Assembly (NCBI GenBank): GCA_012064415.1
Contig: SSNU01000132.1
Location: forward strand, 487,321 to 521,675
Length of the DNA: 34,355 bases
Direction: 5' to 3'
Origin: Gyrodactylus bullatarudis
Lineage: Eukaryota; Platyhelminthes; Monogenea; Gyrodactylidea; Gyrodactylidae
Shown here: positions 1 to 9,048 of the stretch, in pieces
How positions within the stretch are numbered: the first letter of the stretch is position 1
Layout: each line of letters begins with the position of its first letter
Translations under genes and position numbers: made by a program
The notes under the pieces: model-generated
What the model was told of the DNA's origin: nothing
Seen by the model: only the letters and a program-made list of their open reading frames with translations
The model's database searches: none

Positions 1-20
1 CTAACTTTGCAATCATTACC

Positions 21-479
21 ATGAATAATCTTATTAAATCGATATCTCTACGTTTACTACTTTTTAAACAAGTCATTCTCCCTGCTTTTGACTATTGTTC
101 TGGCCTAATTCGGAATATCTCATCCAAACTCAGTAGTGAACTTGAAAAGATCCAAAGTCGATTCCTCCGCTCTACCATTGGCCCCTTCTCTTACAGGATC
201 CTCCTTGCAAAAAGTCAACTTTTACCGCTCTGGATCCGCAGACTTGCCTTTTCCATATCACTACAAATTTTAACAAAAGAGTCATCTCCGTCATTGTATT
301 CCACAAGAAACCACGTTAAATTTTCATGTATCATGACTAACACTCACTGCCTGTCTGCCAAATTAAATATTGACATTTATTCCCTCACAGGTCTCCAGAT
401 CCGCAACATCTGCGCCTTTTTATATATATTAATCCCAGATCACACAGATTTATCCACAAACTATTTTCAAAAACTATAA
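21..479 (+). pseudogene. C-terminal fragment of a non-LTR retrotransposon reverse transcriptase
   Basis: A 152-residue open frame resembles the region after the RT palm of CR1/Jockey-type elements. It has a helical stretch LLLFKQVILPAFDYCS, matching the family pattern of 'L(Y)K..V.P..(E/D)Y(C)S', then a basic helix rich in L, K and R. The catalytic YADD part is not in the window, so the 5' part lies off the left edge or is lost. The frame closes at 479, followed by AT-rich sequence with AATTAAAT-type repeats near 545-565 that could be the element's 3' tail. The more complete relative at 5860-8510 has a comparable stretch (KTFIIPLHEYGSAIF), but the two are too different to be one family. The start shown is only the first ATG, not a real start. 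Confidence 0.6.
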
Positions 480-770
480 TTCAGATGCTTATTCATTGTA
501 TTTTTTCTGCATTTATTTTGTATACATCATGCTCAGATTCAAATAATTAATTAAATAAATAAAAAATTTTCTATCTAAAATAACAATCACTGTAATTTTT
601 ATATCCTTATTTTTTAAGAAATACTACACCTTTCCCTCCTTTTTATTTTTATACAGATAGACCAATACAAGCCAGAATACAACATAGTCAGGCAGCAAGC
701 AAACAACGTTCTAGTCAATATATAGAATGAAACTTGAAATTATAAATAGTAGTTTTTAAAAAGATTGTGG
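480..770. other. AT-rich non-coding stretch
   Basis: Probable 3' untranslated tail of the preceding non-LTR element to about 570, then unassigned sequence. Around 679-706 there is a 28-nt block containing AACATAGTCAGG that recurs with about 25/28 identity at 11239-11266. This suggests a dispersed repeat covering both places. No convincing gene. Confidence 0.4.
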
Positions 771-896
771 TCATCTGTGATTTTTTCGATCCTTTTCCTT
801 CTCAGATTCAGAATCAGGTAAACTGGGCAGACGACTAACATTTAATTCAGACATAAGTTCAGATATGAGATTTACAGTGGGTCTTTTATTCGAAAA
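771..896 (-). CDS. candidate terminal exon, unrecognised protein
   Basis: Reading the minus strand, an acceptor-like TTGACTCAG at 897-905 is followed by 41 open codons and TGA at 771-773. The product is polar with an acidic-then-basic tail: ISELMSELNV, then LPDSESEKEKDRK. The AT-rich third positions fit coding sequence in this genome. No start codon or upstream exon could be placed, and the length is short enough to arise by chance. The gag-like relic on the other strand begins downstream of it, so no operon or shared unit is implied. Family unknown. Confidence 0.3.
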   Translation of the reverse strand, partial: FSNKRPTVNLISELMSELNVSRLPSLPDSESEKEKDRKNHR

Positions 897-1011
897 CTGA
901 GTCAAATTCGGTCTCAGACAAACTTAAACAAAATTAAATTATACAATAATAAAATAGTTCTGTTTAAATCCGACTTTGATTTAACAAAATCAAAACAGTT
1001 TTAGTTGACTA

Positions 1012-1287
1012 TTGACCAGACAAGTTGTTTTTAGAATCCTTAAAACTCCAAAAACAAAGAAATCTACCCCAAACATTATCAATCAACTACCTTCCATATC
1101 AATTTTCTTTTCTTATAATAGAGATGTCCAAAATAAAAACTATCCAAAAAGAAAAACGAGCTATAGGGGAGTTGTGAACTTTTTCGATCGTGTGAATTTA
1201 ATGGCTGAGGTTAGTTCATCAAATACCAAAATGAAATATCTTGTTGGATTGTTAGACGCTGAAAGTTTTGACAGATTAGTATTCTGA
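1012..1287 (+). pseudogene. gag-like relic of a Gypsy-type element
   Basis: Only the last third looks meaningful: FFDRVNLMAEV, then KMKYLVGLLDAESFDRL. This follows the common retrotransposon Gag spacing 'F.R...L......K...L..L..E(A/S)(Y/F)(D)'. The Gag of element 1 on the opposite strand has a matching block (KMKAAFFLTSLKPEAFDKV). The frame ends just before the left LTR of element 1 at 1298, so that element may have inserted into or recombined with an older plus-strand Gypsy copy. The N-terminal two thirds is AT-rich sequence with no recognisable domain. Confidence 0.4.
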
Positions 1288-1297
1288 GAATACATAG

Positions 1298-1509
1298 TGT
1301 TTTGTATCGAGGCTACTAGCTCAGGCTTGGCTACAGGAGTTTCAATACAGTCAAAGAATTCAACATCAGACATAATTCAAACAGGACATACAAGCATGTA
1401 TTTCAGAATCAAAAATCAAAAAACTATTCGATAATTATCGGTCCATAATAACAAAATAATTATAACATAAAAAAGTGTTTTAAATTAATCTTTAGACATA
1501 TTCAAATCA
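1298..1509 (-). repeat. 3' LTR of element 1
   Basis: Aligned base by base with 5108-5319 and identical except for three substitutions. It begins TGTTTTGTATCG and ends TTCAAATCA on the plus strand, giving TG...CA ends in both orientations. It contains the perfect palindrome CGATAATTATCG. It carries a second copy of the first 25 gag codons (MSDVEFFDCIETPVAK...) because that coding start lies inside the LTR. Read on into the flank, this copy hits unrelated sequence. Confidence 0.95.
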
Positions 1510-1521
1510 TCACCCCTTCTT
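1510..1521 (-). promoter_or_regulatory. polypurine tract of element 1
   Basis: On the minus strand, GAAGAAGGGGTGA directly precedes the 3' LTR start (TGATTTGAA). A purine run touching the LTR is the expected site for plus-strand DNA priming in LTR retrotransposons. It lies between the integrase stop codon (1528-1530) and the LTR. Confidence 0.75.
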
Positions 1522-1527
1522 CATCAT

Positions 1528-2568
1528 TTAAGTGACATCATAGTCGTTGAGGTGCCCGGCCGCACGACGGTTCTCTCTTCGAGGACGAACAACAGGGTTG
1601 GTAGGGTAATCCTCCTGCGGATCAACATCATCGGATAACAGCTCATCCTGGGGTCGCTCCTCACTAGTACTCGGGAAGACATCAGAAACGTGCACCAGTC
1701 GATCCTCATCATCCACTATAATATTTCCACTTAATTGGTCGTTGATCAGGCCATCCCTCTTATCTCTGTTCTCCTTAGCTATGAGGGAATCACATGAGAG
1801 AAGCGTACGAGACTGAGCAGTTGCATCGACATCAGTTGGGGTTCGCGGCATAGTCAGAAACACTAGACAATTTGGAATACACCCCCTTGAGTTAGGGGAG
1901 TTGTTGTGATCCGAAACATAAAGATCCACAAGCTTGGGGGAATTCCCGTTCTTGGCCATAAAACTCTTAAAGTCACCGACAAAAACCTCTGCCAGCCCGT
2001 TCGATTGATGGTGACCTGGTGGCGTGAAGCGGTGCTGAACCCTCATACCTTCTAGAAACTTCCCGAACTCAGCCCCAGTGAAATTCCAGCCATTGTCTGA
2101 AACTAGCAGCGTTGGGGGGCCCATGTATTTGAACGTTGCCTGAAGGCACTTAATGGCTGCAGCGGGAGTCAAATCCTTGAGTTTCTGAACGTCAAGCCAA
2201 TTAGAACATGCATCAACATAAACAAGGTAGTGCTGTGAATCTATAGTTGCAACATCAATGTGAACCCTCTCGAACGTCTCTACTGCCTCCGACCACGACT
2301 TGAGATAGGAAGCTCCTCTGGCCCTAGCATGGAGCTGACATACCTGACACCGGTTGACGAAAACTCCTATGTCTTGATTTATCTTGGGCCACCAGAAGTA
2401 TAGCCTCATCTTTTGCTTCATTCTGACCTGTCCCAGATGCGTCTTGTCACCATGAATCAGATTCATAGCATGATTCCTCAGCCTGAGAGGGACCACCGCT
2501 TGATTTTGTCTGAACACCACACCATTTTTAACTGTAAGATCATATTTATTAGAGCTGTACGGTAACAT
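1528..2568 (-). CDS. pol (integrase): integrase part of Pol, element 1
   Basis: A 346-residue frame holding a complete retroviral-type integrase, which inserts the cDNA into chromosomes. Residues 39-77 form the N-terminal zinc site: H39 and H44 (HGDKTH), C74 and C77 (CQVC). The catalytic core has D105 (HIDVAT), D158 (SDNG) and E194 (GLAE). Exactly 35 residues separate the last two, as in D,D(35)E enzymes. The C-terminal tail is arginine-rich (RPRRENRRAAGHL). The first ATG is probably not a true start: the sequence continues in frame from the upstream Pol frame if that is shifted by -1 in the A-run near 2569-2573. The residues just before (FEFHRK) belong to the other frame. All visible catalytic residues are intact. 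Confidence 0.9.
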   Translation of the reverse strand: MLPYSSNKYDLTVKNGVVFRQNQAVVPLRLRNHAMNLIHGDKTHLGQVRMKQKMRLYFWWPKINQDIGVFVNRCQVCQLHARARGASYLKSWSEAVETFERVHIDVATIDSQHYLVYVDACSNWLDVQKLKDLTPAAAIKCLQATFKYMGPPTLLVSDNGWNFTGAEFGKFLEGMRVQHRFTPPGHHQSNGLAEVFVGDFKSFMAKNGNSPKLVDLYVSDHNNSPNSRGCIPNCLVFLTMPRTPTDVDATAQSRTLLSCDSLIAKENRDKRDGLINDQLSGNIIVDDEDRLVHVSDVFPSTSEERPQDELLSDDVDPQEDYPTNPVVRPRRENRRAAGHLNDYDVT

Positions 2569-5183
2569 TTTCTGTGGAATTCGAACCGGCCAACATAGAC
2601 CTCTTCTGTAGAGGCAGCTATTTGATCTAAGAGAGTTGGGTCATAGATGAAGTCATTGACAAGACACACCGCTTCATTGACTGCCGGAAGCTCCTCTGAG
2701 AGGGGTTCATCTTCCCTCGAGGTCAAACGAGACAATAGGTCCGGCCACAATACTGAAGTTCCTCTAACATGGGCCACCTTAAAATTGTAGTTTCCAAGAA
2801 TGAAAGCCCATCTCTGGAGTCTGAATGACTTCGTTCCGGATGCATCAAGGTTAGACAGAATGAAAGTTAGTGAGCGATGGTCAGTGAGAACAGAAAATTC
2901 ACGTCCTGCCAGGAAACGATGAAAGTACTTGACTCCTTCGACTACTGCTAGAGCTTCTTTTTCAATCACCGAATAGTTCCTCTCAGCTCCTCTCAGGAGT
3001 CTACTACCTGCGTCAACAATTTGAGTGCAATCTTTATCATGAGAGATTAAATAAGCTATCCCCTTAGCAGATGCATCAGTAGCTAAAAAAATGGGCTTCT
3101 CGGGGTCATATCCCACTATAAATTTAGAAGACATACTAGTTATTATTCTTCTGACAACCTCTGAATCACTCTGCGACCAAACGAACTTGTCTTCTTTCTG
3201 TTTGTCATATAGATCAGCCGTTCTGATGGCAAAGTCCGGAACAAATTTCGAGTAATATCTGAGTGTTGCCAAAACACTGTGAAGCTCCTTCTTGTCGCTC
3301 GGGGGTTTGATTTGAGTGAAATTAGATATCCTCTGGGGATCTGGAAAGATTTTGCCACTTGAGAGTATGAAGCCTAAGTAGCTGACACTTTCCATGCGAA
3401 ATTGCAGCTTGTCTGAGTTGATCACGAAATTGTACTCTAACAACCGTTCTTTGACTTTTTTGTAGTTCATATCATGGTCATCCTCCGTGGTTCCGCCAAC
3501 AAGAATATCATCCTGGTAAGCCATTACTAAGGGGATTCCTTGAAGCAAAGTGTCCATGATTTCCTGAAAAATCTGAGGCGCTGCAGACAAGCCAAATTGA
3601 AGATAGTTAAACTGGTAGTAGCCTTGACACGTGGACATAGTAGTAAAGGGTCTACAGTTTTCATCCAACTTAATCTGAAGATACGCCTCCTTTAGATCGA
3701 TGACACTATAAAACTTTACATTTCTAAACTCATGCGCAATATCTTCGAAGCGGGGAGTATGGTAAGCATTCACATCAATGAACTTGTTTAGGGTCATACT
3801 GTAGTCCGTAGTTAACCGCAGTGAATCTCCTGATTTCTTAGGGACCACAACCATTGGGGCAGCACAAGGGGGGTTGTTGATTTTTGCTATTATACCAGCC
3901 CTTTCGAGCCTGTCAAGCTCTTTCTTTACCAGTGGCTTGATCGAGAAAGGAAGCGGTCTTGCAGCATATACTCTCAGGTTATCTTCGAAACCGTTCTTGA
4001 ATTTGAGGTCCGTCATAATCGAATCATTGAGGAAGGTGATAGCATTTACCTCATCTAATGGTAGTCTGATTTGGTTGATCTCCATCCGAAGTCCAAGTCT
4101 TTTAAGATCTTTTAGACCCAAAATTGGTCTGTCATCCACGTCGGTGACTAGGCAGTCAGCATGTATGGAACTTCCGCAGACATCGATCTTCACTGTGGCT
4201 TCTTGAGGAGTGACCACAACTTCCCTTCCAAACCCGACGAGTCTTCTCTCAGAGGGTCTCAGTTCTAAATTAATAGCTTTGGCAAACTCGAGGGGTAACA
4301 GAGTGCACGACGCACAAGTGTCAACGAGCATATATAACTTTTGCCCATTAACCAAGGCGGGCACAGTGATAAAGTCTGAGCTATCTTGGGACTGAGTAAA
4401 ACAGGACAGGCAAGAATCTAAAGTTTTATTTGTTGGTTTCTTTGGAACTTTTGGACAAGCTCTAACAATGTGACCAATTTCCTTGCAATAGTTACACTGC
4501 TTGTCAATATAATAACATCTTTCAGGCGGATGCTTGCCGAGACATCTAGAGCACGTCACATCAACTGCAAGGACATTTACTTCAGGCTTGGCCCTTCCTG
4601 ATTCATAATCTTTAATAACTTTTATCATCTCCTTTAGGTCGTACTTCTTCATCTTGTCAAGAATTCGAGCATCGAGGTTCTCATCATTTAATCCAGTGTG
4701 AAGAAAATGACACGTGACATTGTCCCACATTTCCTCAGGCCAATCACTTCTCTTGACCTTGCCTCTGATGCGATCGGCGAAATCCTCAATTCTCTCACCA
4801 TCTCTTCTCCTCATTCTGAAAAGCTCTTTATGATACACAAACACTGATTTGTTATCAGTATATCTCTCCAACAGCGCGGACTCTATCTGATCGAAATCCG
4901 CTTCAATAATCGAACAAGGGGCCAAAAGGTCCTTGACTTTATCGAAAGCCTCTGGTTTCAAGCTTGTTAAGAAGAAGGCTGCCTTCATCTTCTGATCCGT
5001 TACGCCTCCGATTAAAGTATCAAGTTTAAACTGCTCCAGCATGCTAAATAGTTTATCTCTTTCAACAGGAAGGTCCAAGGAGCGCTTATTGCTAGACCAT
5101 GACGCCATGTTTTGTATCGGGGCTACTAGCTCAGGCTTGGCTACAGGAGTTTCAATACAGTCAAAGAATTCAACATCAGACAT
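2478..5183 (-). CDS. gag-pol: Gag-protease-reverse transcriptase-RNase H polyprotein, element 1
   Basis: 901 residues. The Gag capsid-like region occupies about 30-200 (KMKAAFF...EAFDKV; ALLERYTD). Two CCHC zinc knuckles follow, C211-C223 (CSRCLGKHPPERC) and C230-C243 (CNYCKEIGHIVRAC). An aspartic protease begins near 284 with LVDTCAS, where the usual DTG/DSG glycine is cysteine (C290), and later shows ILGLKDL. Reverse transcriptase spans about 415-590, with LRLTTDYS, FYSVIDLKEAYLQI and the catalytic YQDD at 556-559. RNase H follows, with D703 (ATDAS), the E741 area (VIEKEALA) and D768 (LTDH). Gag and Pol are fused without a frame change. The start ATG at 5183 lies inside the 5' LTR, and the frame then runs across the primer-binding site. 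After about residue 870 the frame leaves the conserved path, and integrase continues in the -1 frame from 2571. Protein function is otherwise plausible except for the protease change. Confidence 0.92.
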   Translation of the reverse strand: MSDVEFFDCIETPVAKPELVAPIQNMASWSSNKRSLDLPVERDKLFSMLEQFKLDTLIGGVTDQKMKAAFFLTSLKPEAFDKVKDLLAPCSIIEADFDQIESALLERYTDNKSVFVYHKELFRMRRRDGERIEDFADRIRGKVKRSDWPEEMWDNVTCHFLHTGLNDENLDARILDKMKKYDLKEMIKVIKDYESGRAKPEVNVLAVDVTCSRCLGKHPPERCYYIDKQCNYCKEIGHIVRACPKVPKKPTNKTLDSCLSCFTQSQDSSDFITVPALVNGQKLYMLVDTCASCTLLPLEFAKAINLELRPSERRLVGFGREVVVTPQEATVKIDVCGSSIHADCLVTDVDDRPILGLKDLKRLGLRMEINQIRLPLDEVNAITFLNDSIMTDLKFKNGFEDNLRVYAARPLPFSIKPLVKKELDRLERAGIIAKINNPPCAAPMVVVPKKSGDSLRLTTDYSMTLNKFIDVNAYHTPRFEDIAHEFRNVKFYSVIDLKEAYLQIKLDENCRPFTTMSTCQGYYQFNYLQFGLSAAPQIFQEIMDTLLQGIPLVMAYQDDILVGGTTEDDHDMNYKKVKERLLEYNFVINSDKLQFRMESVSYLGFILSSGKIFPDPQRISNFTQIKPPSDKKELHSVLATLRYYSKFVPDFAIRTADLYDKQKEDKFVWSQSDSEVVRRIITSMSSKFIVGYDPEKPIFLATDASAKGIAYLISHDKDCTQIVDAGSRLLRGAERNYSVIEKEALAVVEGVKYFHRFLAGREFSVLTDHRSLTFILSNLDASGTKSFRLQRWAFILGNYNFKVAHVRGTSVLWPDLLSRLTSREDEPLSEELPAVNEAVCLVNDFIYDPTLLDQIAASTEEVYVGRFEFHRKCYRTALINMILQLKMVWCSDKIKRWSLSG
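5090..5107 (-). promoter_or_regulatory. primer-binding site of element 1, inside gag
   Basis: On the minus strand TGGCGTCATGGTCTAGCA starts at the base after the 5' LTR. A PBS complementary to a tRNA 3' end begins with TGG, the complement of CCA. I could not assign the tRNA. The same bases are translated in the gag frame as the residues after the LTR-encoded 25 codons (MASWSS). Confidence 0.7.
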
Positions 5184-5319
5184 AATTCAAACAGGACATA
5201 CAAGCATGTATTTCAGAATCAAAAATCAAAAAACTGTTCGATAATTATCGGTCCATAATAACAAAATAATTATAACATAAAAAAGTGTTTTAAATTAATC
5301 TTTTGACATATTCAAATCA
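5108..5319 (-). repeat. 5' LTR of element 1, containing the gag start
   Basis: 212 bp, TG...CA ends, partner of 1298-1509. Read on the minus strand it contains an AT-rich promoter-like stretch (TTATAATTATTTTG) about 100 nt before the gag ATG at 5183. The last 76 nt of the LTR are gag coding sequence. The promoter assignment is inference from position and composition. Confidence 0.92.
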
Positions 5320-5860
5320 CAATCAAAGCTTTATCATCTTGATATGATCTTGCTATAGTATTTAAAGTAAGGCTTTCTACATTATCAAGAGTTATTATGT
5401 TGATTTTAGTCATGATATTATTATTGTATTCATAATTGACAAAAACTGTTATGAATTCGAATTAACAAAATGAGTTTTATTTTCATTTATTTTTGTTATA
5501 ACTGATCTGTTTTGGAGAATTGATTATAAATTTCAATTTAAAATTGATTAATCAATTTTTATTAGTGAGTATTTAATAAGTTGATAAAATTATTGTTTTC
5601 TATCTTTGATGGAATCTGAGATTTTTCTCATTTTAATTCAAATATTGTTACCCAGTAGTACTGCGGCAGTACTCTCTTCAAATCATCAAATATTTTTTAT
5701 CCATCATCTTTTCTTAAACCGTATAACTTCTCTAATAAACAAGATTTCTATTGATCACTATATAACTCAGTTATCAGTATCATAAAATCCTAATTATGTA
5801 TTTTTAGTTAATTTTTTTTAAACTTTGCATTGCGAAAATTCATCTAAGAAGTCCATACTG
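5320..5860. other. non-coding AT-rich interval
   Basis: No supported gene. The only structural curiosity is a perfect 17-nt odd palindrome, AGTACTGCGGCAGTACT, near 5656-5672. The right part may be the 5' end of the non-LTR element that follows. Confidence 0.4.
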
Positions 5861-5992
5861 AAGTTGACACCGTTCGCTTTCATAATCCCTCTAATCAATC
5901 TGTCTTGAATCAACCAGTCCCTATCATCAACTCCAACCAAAAACGAATAAACCAAGCATCAAACACAGCTCATCAAAATCAAAACAATGTGA

Positions 5993-6601
5993 TTCCAATT
6001 CCTAAAACAAAAAATTAAACCTCGAAACAATACCAATACCAACAAATTCAATATTATCGTCCACTCATCCAAACCTAACGAAATCAGAATTCAAAACATC
6101 TCTCAATACGTCAAAGCGATCCTCCCCAACTACACCTGCCTCTCATCTTACCATCAGTCAAATCCTGATCCTAAAAACCACTACTTCAAGATAATGGGGT
6201 CTCTAATCAACACAACAAAACTCCTCATGCAAATCAAAAACCATTTCAAAACCTTAAATGTCACCATCTCACGAGCAAAACCAAGATATGAACTTGCCAA
6301 ACTCTTAAACTCTAAGACTTGTTCTCAACCTGAGACCAGAAATGTCCAGACAATGATGACTACAAACAATAGTGATCTAAGTAACACGGAACCTACTCCC
6401 TCTATATTGAGTTACAATGTATTACCACTCAATACTAACACTCATCAGCCAACGCCCACCAACTCTACTCAAAAAAGACCCAACCGACGCAGTCTTTCTT
6501 TCAAACGTAAACCTTCTGAATCACCACAAAACCAAAATCAGAAACTTTTTCGCGACGACCCTTTAAGTTATATTCTGAAATGCACGCTCTCTCCTAACTA
6601 G
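5993..6601 (+). pseudogene. ORF1-like protein of the non-LTR element
   Basis: 203 codons are open from just after a TGA to the stop at 6599-6601. The first ATG is only at 6194, so the true start is lost or upstream. The N-terminal half has a small folded-domain look (KFNIIVHSSKPNEI, then HYFKIMGSL, then ISRAKPRYELAKLLN), like the RRM-type domains of CR1/Jockey ORF1 proteins. The second half is low-complexity, rich in N, T, P and S, and then basic (KRPNRRSLSFKRK). ORF1 proteins bind element RNA. The assignment rests on position and general character, not on a diagnostic motif. No CCHC knuckle was seen. Confidence 0.5.
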
Positions 6602-7270
6602 CTATTACTACTTGAAGCAAATAGCAATAACCCATCATTCTCATAACAGAATCTTGGCTCAAACCGCATCACCTCGTCTCATATATATCAATTCCATCCT
6701 TCTTATCTATCCGCAATGACAGAACCTCTTCTAATGGCAGAGGAATCATTGGCTATGTACACAATACAATTGACTAGGAAATAATCTCTTAATCCAATAA
6801 CACAGCAGAAATTTTAGTTATCGATCTCCTTGACCTCAATAATAATACAATCCATCCACCCCTAACAAAGTCACGGATTTCAACCAACTCTCCTCACTAA
6901 TAAATCAGAATATCAGCACTATCTTCTCCAACGTCTTCAACACTGAAAAATTCTATGAACTAACACTGGCAAAAATATCAATCAACTCAAATTAAAGTAA
7001 TCGTTTTTCTACACAAACAATCTTTGAACAATCAATTATTGGGACTTAAAAACTCACCCCAAGAAAGCCTGGAGCAAAATAGCCTTCCTGAAAAATAAAG
7101 AAAAACACCCCTCTGCCCAAGCAAAAACAACTGCAACTGCCCTAAATGACTTTTTCATCAAGGTCTTCTCATAAAGAACCCCAGTCATCCTCACAAATGA
7201 AAATACAAGCTTTCCAACAATCACAACTGATCTAATAATCAATATCAAAATAAAAAAAAGAAAAGATGAA
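6602..7270 (+). pseudogene. decayed region where an AP endonuclease would lie
   Basis: Reading frames are broken every few codons. Scattered pieces such as ITSSHIYQFHPSYLS and KISINSN fit no single frame. Position between ORF1 and RT in this class predicts an apurinic-type endonuclease, but no catalytic motif is recognisable. Called from context only. Confidence 0.3.
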
Positions 7271-8230
7271 TTGAACTCAATTGAATTACTATCATCCCTT
7301 CCAATGTCTTTCTTTAATAGATTTGTTCCATTCTTTAACGAACTTATCTTCCTCAAACGTTTTCCGTTAGAATGGACTACCATAAAAATCACGCCAATTC
7401 CGAAAACTAAGAAGCCAACGGTTCTATCTGACTACCGACCCATTTCCTTTCCAACCAATCTTCCGCTCAGTGATCGACAGTGTCATCTCTCACTTCTTCA
7501 AAGAACAAATCAACATCCCGAGTATTGATTCCTCCCAACACGGCTTCTGTCACAACAAGAGCACATCCTCTAATCTCCCCTCTTTTCTTGACACAGCCCA
7601 TGACCTCATCTACCAAGGAAAATCCACAGTAGTACTGTATCTGGACATGTCCAAAGTCTTTGATAAACTTCCTTTCTCTACAATGCCGCTCTCATAAAAG
7701 CCAACGTCAACCGATTCATCATAAATTGGACTATCAGTTTTCTCACATCACGATCTCAATTTGTAAAATTTAATGAAGAATGTTCAACTTCTCGCCCTAT
7801 AACATCCGGTGTTCCTCAAGGAAGTATTTTTGCCCCTTTACTTTTTAATCTCGTATTCTCAGAAATTCAACCCTGCAGTTCTCAAATTACTTATTTCAAA
7901 TACGCTGACGATATCAAAGTCATCATCCCTTATAACAAAGATCCAACTCCCATACATAATGAACTCCAATACATCAAGACAAAACTCGGTACTATTGGCC
8001 TTGAACTCAACATGTCTAAAACTAAACTCATGCTGTTAGGATCTCAATCTCCTCCCCTACCATCCATAAGCGACATCACTACACACACGATCAATGACCT
8101 GGGACTTACCTACAACTCCAAGCTAGACACTTTCAAACACATCTCTGATGTAATCAAAGGACTCCATTACCGTACTTGCCTCCTTAGGAAGTTTGTAAAA
8201 CACCCACATCTCAAACTCCAACTCTAAAAG
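7271..8230 (+). pseudogene. reverse transcriptase of the non-LTR element
   Basis: Successive frames spell a non-LTR RT. FPLEWTTIKITPIPKT and LSDYRPISFP lie in 7330-7450. After a shift, SSQHGFCHNKSTSSNL and VVLYLDMSKVFD lie in 7520-7670. After another shift, SGVPQGSIFAPLLFNL lies near 7805-7855 and the catalytic YADD near 7901-7912, followed by LNMSKTKLML. This is the order of RT motifs 0-7 in CR1/Jockey enzymes: QHGF, D..KAFD, GVPQGS, (F/Y)ADD. Active-site aspartates are retained, but at least two frameshifts and a stop near 7697 disable the gene. Weak post-RT similarity (PLHEYGSAIF) continues to about 8350. Confidence 0.8.
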
Positions 8231-8510
8231 ACTTTTATCATTCCCCTGCATGAATATGGTTCAGCCATTTTCTCATCAATTTATGTCCAACAACAATGTC
8301 ACAACATCAACGTTGTGCGCAGATAATCCCCACAATTAACAAAAAGCGTCATAAGGTGTTAGCACATCCTCAATTCTTTAAACTTTCATGAGATCAATAA
8401 ACTCTATACCTTAAACTTGTGCATTATGTATCATTGAAGAGAAAATTTTCTCCTCTTTCTAATAAATTGAGAAAGAACCTTCCATTCGATAGTTAGCTCT
8501 AAATAGGGTA

Positions 8511-9048
8511 TGAAATTTAATACAATCATCCCATTAATTACAAGAGATTCCAGAATAGTTCGAGAATTTTATGTTTTCTATGGTGACATCTTGATAGTGG
8601 AATGATAACAAGAATTTCTCACGTGTTAAACAAATTTTAGACCATCTGACAATCCTATGCTATAATTATAATAATATCATCTATTTGAAGAAATTTTCTT
8701 TTCAAATTGCTTTTCTTATTCTATATCTTAAGATCTCATAGTGAAGCTCAAAACCCCAATTTTTCACACTTCGAAAATTTATCTTTAGAACACGCAAATT
8801 AAACGGAAAACTAAATGAATTCCTAAATTTTCCGCGATATAGTATGCACCAGTTTCTTTCGAACTGGAATGGCCAATGAGTTTTGTAGTTTATATCATGT
8901 AAAAATAAATGATGACTTTGTGTCAGATTTCACTTGAATTCTCGCAAATAAGCATTCATCGAAGATAATTATCCTTTCTACATTATTCTGCGCAGTTTAG
9001 AATGTAAAAAAATTAATATCATTTGTATTCTGTTATTTATTTAAAAAA
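8511..9048. other. non-coding interval upstream of host gene
   Basis: AT-rich, with no supported exon on either strand. It ends in an A-run directly before the ATG at 9049 and would hold that gene's promoter, but no recognisable core element was found. Confidence 0.4.

Larger units (their letters stand above)
1298..5319 (-). mobile_element. Ty3/Gypsy LTR retrotransposon, nearly complete (element 1)
   Basis: A 4,022-bp element read on the minus strand: 5' LTR 5108-5319, primer-binding site at 5090-5107, gag-protease-RT-RNase H frame 5183-2478, integrase frame about 2571-1528, polypurine tract 1510-1521, 3' LTR 1298-1509. The LTRs are both 212 bp, start TG and end CA, and differ at three positions (1310/5120, one site in AAACTATTCG versus AAACTGTTCG, and one in CTTTAGAC versus CTTTTGAC), about 98.6% identity, so insertion is recent. 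The domain order with integrase last is that of Ty3/Gypsy (Metaviridae). Pol stops only about 18 nt before the 3' LTR, so the element is very compact. The bases flanking the LTRs (ACATAG at 1292-1297 and CAATCA at 5320-5325) do not match as a target duplication. Confidence 0.93.
5860..8510 (+). mobile_element. decayed non-LTR retrotransposon, CR1/Jockey-like
   Basis: Plus-strand order of an ORF1-like basic protein (5993-6601), a badly decayed stretch where an endonuclease would be (6602-7250), and a reverse transcriptase (7271-8230) with post-RT sequence to about 8500. Several frameshifts and stops make it inactive. The composition is C-rich on the sense strand and differs from the surrounding AT-rich DNA, which helps set the limits. 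No target duplication or clear 3' repeat tail was found, so both ends are approximate. Confidence 0.75.

Noticed and set aside
3874..4395. Plus-strand frames 3874-4206 and 4210-4395
   Set aside because: They lie antisense to the continuous, motif-rich gag-pol frame of element 1 and have no domain content.
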